6,963 nt of DNA. Source: Synergistaceae bacterium UBA5560. GTDB lineage: Bacteria; Synergistota; Synergistia; Synergistales; Aminiphilaceae. The stretch's first letter is position 1; each line of letters opens with the position of its first letter. Below the pieces are notes generated by a model. That model was not told the origin of the DNA. It saw nothing but the letters and a program-made list of their open reading frames with translations, and did no database searches. The stretch spans positions 1-6,963 of the forward strand of contig DIMS01000015.1 of assembly GCA_002425685.1 (NCBI GenBank), given 5' to 3'. The position numbers and the translations under genes are program-made. This document shows, in pieces, positions 6,116 through 6,963 of this stretch.

Positions 6116-6144
6116 AGTGTACGCGCTGGGAAAGGGATTCGCAA
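6116..6144 (-). promoter_or_regulatory. Probable promoter of the decarboxylase gene
   Basis: TTGCGA (6144-6139), a 17-base spacer and TACACT (6121-6116) match consensus at four of six positions each. The start near 6109 would leave a leader of about 40 nt before ATG 6070. Moderate support. Confidence 0.5.
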
Positions 6145-6209
6145 CAACGGAAGACCACTTGAGGCAACGGTTTTTCTGCTTTTTCCTCTCAATTCGATAA
6201 CGGATCGGA

Positions 6210-6234
6210 GCATTTTTCTCAAAAGCAAAAATGC
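6210..6234. terminator. AT-rich 8-bp hairpin after the hypothetical gene
   Basis: GCATTTTT (6210-6217) and AAAAATGC (6227-6234) are exact complements around a 9-base loop, about 25 bases past the stop at 6259. No U-tract follows on the minus strand, so it is at best a weak terminator of the 133-residue ORF. Confidence 0.35.
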
Positions 6235-6258
6235 CACAGAGGAAACGTTTCGCATGCT

Positions 6259-6660
6259 TCAGACTCGAAGGACAAAGGCGGGAGAGAAAAATTCCTTGGT
6301 ATAACGAGGGTTGTCATGCACGCGATAAGCCTGTCTGGCCGTATTTTCGCGCAATGCCCGAAAACCCGGACTCCATGCGGCGAAAACCAAACTGTCCGAG
6401 GGATGTTCCTCTCCCACGGAAGAAGCCGACGGAAGAAGCGTCGTCTGCCGTGGAACAAGTCCGACCACACGCCCCCCCGCAACCTGAGATGCGCGAAACA
6501 GTGCTTCCCGAAGCTCCCTGGAAGGACTTCCTTCCACATCACCATGAGGATAAAAAGGGAAACGCACGTCCTCTCGCTGCTCGAGCCGCGCTTTTCGCCT
6601 CGGGGTGTACTGTTCGACGAATTCCTCATAACTCGGCCACAGAAGCATCCTTGCGTTCAT
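6259..6660 (-). CDS. Hypothetical protein, 133 residues
   Basis: I do not recognise this protein. It begins MNARMLLWPSYEEFVEQYTP, has an Arg/Glu-rich stretch near residues 21-31 (RRKARLEQRED), a middle segment ASQVAGGRVVGLVPRQTT and a C-terminal part with FAAWSPGFRALREN and VHDNPRYTKEFFSPAF. No signal peptide, membrane helix, Cys cluster or known catalytic motif is visible, so a soluble protein is likely. A promoter-like sequence stands about 45 bases upstream of ATG 6660, the only start before an in-frame TAG except the internal ATG 6648. The Shine-Dalgarno site is weak (GGGATGGA, spacer about 7-10). Aromatic and acidic residues are spread evenly, more protein-like than the frames overlapping it. 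It reads toward the decarboxylase, separated by about 190 bases with a separate promoter, so a shared operon is not supported. Confidence 0.6.
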   Translation of the reverse strand: MNARMLLWPSYEEFVEQYTPRRKARLEQREDVRFPFYPHGDVEGSPSRELREALFRASQVAGGRVVGLVPRQTTLLPSASSVGEEHPSDSLVFAAWSPGFRALRENTARQAYRVHDNPRYTKEFFSPAFVLRV

Positions 6661-6705
6661 GATCGTTCCATCCCTGGTGGAGAGATATTTTCCATGCTTT
6701 GTTCT

Positions 6706-6733
6706 ATTCTAGCGAAGGAATAACACTGCGCAA
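6706..6733 (-). promoter_or_regulatory. Probable promoter of the 133-residue hypothetical gene
   Basis: TAGAAT (6711-6706) is a good -10 box. TTGCGC (6733-6728), 16 bases upstream, is a half-match -35 box. Transcription would start near 6699, about 40 bases before ATG 6660. Confidence 0.5.
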
Positions 6734-6776
6734 GTCCCGTTGTTCATGATTCTGAAGAATCATACAAGGCCGGGAC
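6734..6776. repeat. Extended dyad abutting the -35 box
   Basis: The core ATGATTC-TGAA-GAATCAT (6746-6763) is a perfect 7-bp inverted repeat. It is flanked by TTGT (6740-6743) against ACAA (6764-6767) and GTCCCG (6734-6739) against CGGGAC (6771-6776), with 2-nt and 3-nt bulges, giving 17 pairs in all. AAAAAA follows on the plus strand. No U-tract follows on either strand, so a terminator is unlikely. Placement just upstream of the -35 box suits an operator for the hypothetical gene or a site shared with the plus-strand promoter to the right. Confidence 0.5.
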
Positions 6777-6882
6777 AAAAAACCGAACTCCCGAAGAGCC
6801 GTACGATCGGGTGGGGCCGACGGTAGGACACTTTTTCAAGAAACCGCGAGTAAGGTCCAGCGCACGTTCCTGCGTACAAAAG

Positions 6883-6891
6883 TGGTATACT
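6883..6891 (+). promoter_or_regulatory. Possible extended -10 promoter reading off the right edge
   Basis: TGG followed by TATACT (6886-6891) is an extended -10 element. The matching -35 region (about 6863-6868) is poor. Start near 6898. It would drive a gene beyond the window; the last bases, AAAAAGGA, could be part of its ribosome binding site. Confidence 0.45.
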
Positions 6892-6909
6892 CTCCTCGAA
6901 ACAGGCAAA

Positions 6910-6952
6910 GAAGCACATCGAGCCCGAGGCGGAGCACGCCGGAGCTTGCTTC
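6910..6952 (+). other. Stem-loop in a possible 5' leader at the right edge
   Basis: GAAGCA (6910-6915) pairs with TGCTTC (6947-6952), AGC (6921-6923) with GCT (6944-6946), and GGCG (6928-6931) with CGCC (6937-6940) around the loop GAGCA. It lies just after the possible promoter at 6883-6891. No riboswitch class is recognised, and the window ends before its purpose can be seen. About 100 bases between the dyad at 6776 and this promoter hold nothing I can name. Confidence 0.4.
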
Positions 6953-6963
6953 GAAAAAGGACA

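Noticed and set aside
6734..6776. Dyad read as an intrinsic terminator of a gene to the right
   Set aside because: The T-run on the minus strand precedes rather than follows the stem, and no gene is visible to its right.
6777..6963. Minus-strand frames open from the right edge to about 6745-6840
   Set aside because: All three minus frames are open over much of this stretch, which points to chance. None looks protein-like, and a plus-strand promoter-like element lies inside.

Overview
The window is moderately GC-rich bacterial DNA with densely packed minus-strand genes, clear Shine-Dalgarno sites and sigma70-type promoters. No rRNA, tRNA, mobile element or CRISPR array is visible. The gene styles (an AGT-like aminotransferase paired with long-type SerA, and a fold-III ornithine decarboxylase) would fit an anaerobic Gram-negative lineage such as Synergistota. 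That is only an impression, because no phylogenetic marker is present.

Layout, left to right. Positions 1-2632 (minus strand) hold a serine-biosynthesis operon: a promoter at about 2604-2632, a roughly 340-nt leader, a class V PLP aminotransferase (1118-2260), and D-3-phosphoglycerate dehydrogenase serA (from 1113, running off the left edge). The leader is the most interesting part. It holds a 38-codon ORF with a good Shine-Dalgarno site and a Ser-Ser-Ser-Arg-Ser run, followed by a perfect 13-bp GC-rich hairpin and a 12-nt repeat able to form a competing structure. This is the architecture of a serine-sensing transcription attenuator. Positions 2673-4070 (minus) encode a receiver-PAS-HD-GYP response regulator, predicted to degrade cyclic di-GMP. 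Positions 4071-4524 hold no convincing gene.

Positions 4525-4806 (plus) look like a free-standing structured RNA gene. It has a near-consensus extended -10 promoter, no credible ORF, ends that pair over about 17 bp, and a 20-bp perfect terminator hairpin. Its size and rod-like pairing resemble 6S RNA, though this is not proven. The same terminator faces the end of the convergent ornithine (or lysine/ornithine) decarboxylase gene at 4832-6070 (minus). Positions 6259-6660 (minus) encode an unrecognised 133-residue protein with a promoter and an unusual palindrome upstream. The right edge carries a possible plus-strand promoter and a structured leader for a gene outside the window.

Functionally, the aminotransferase and SerA would perform successive steps from 3-phosphoglycerate to phosphoserine, with expression tuned by charged serine tRNA. 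The other genes (c-di-GMP turnover, polyamine synthesis, an RNA regulator) are separate transcription units with no evident pathway link.
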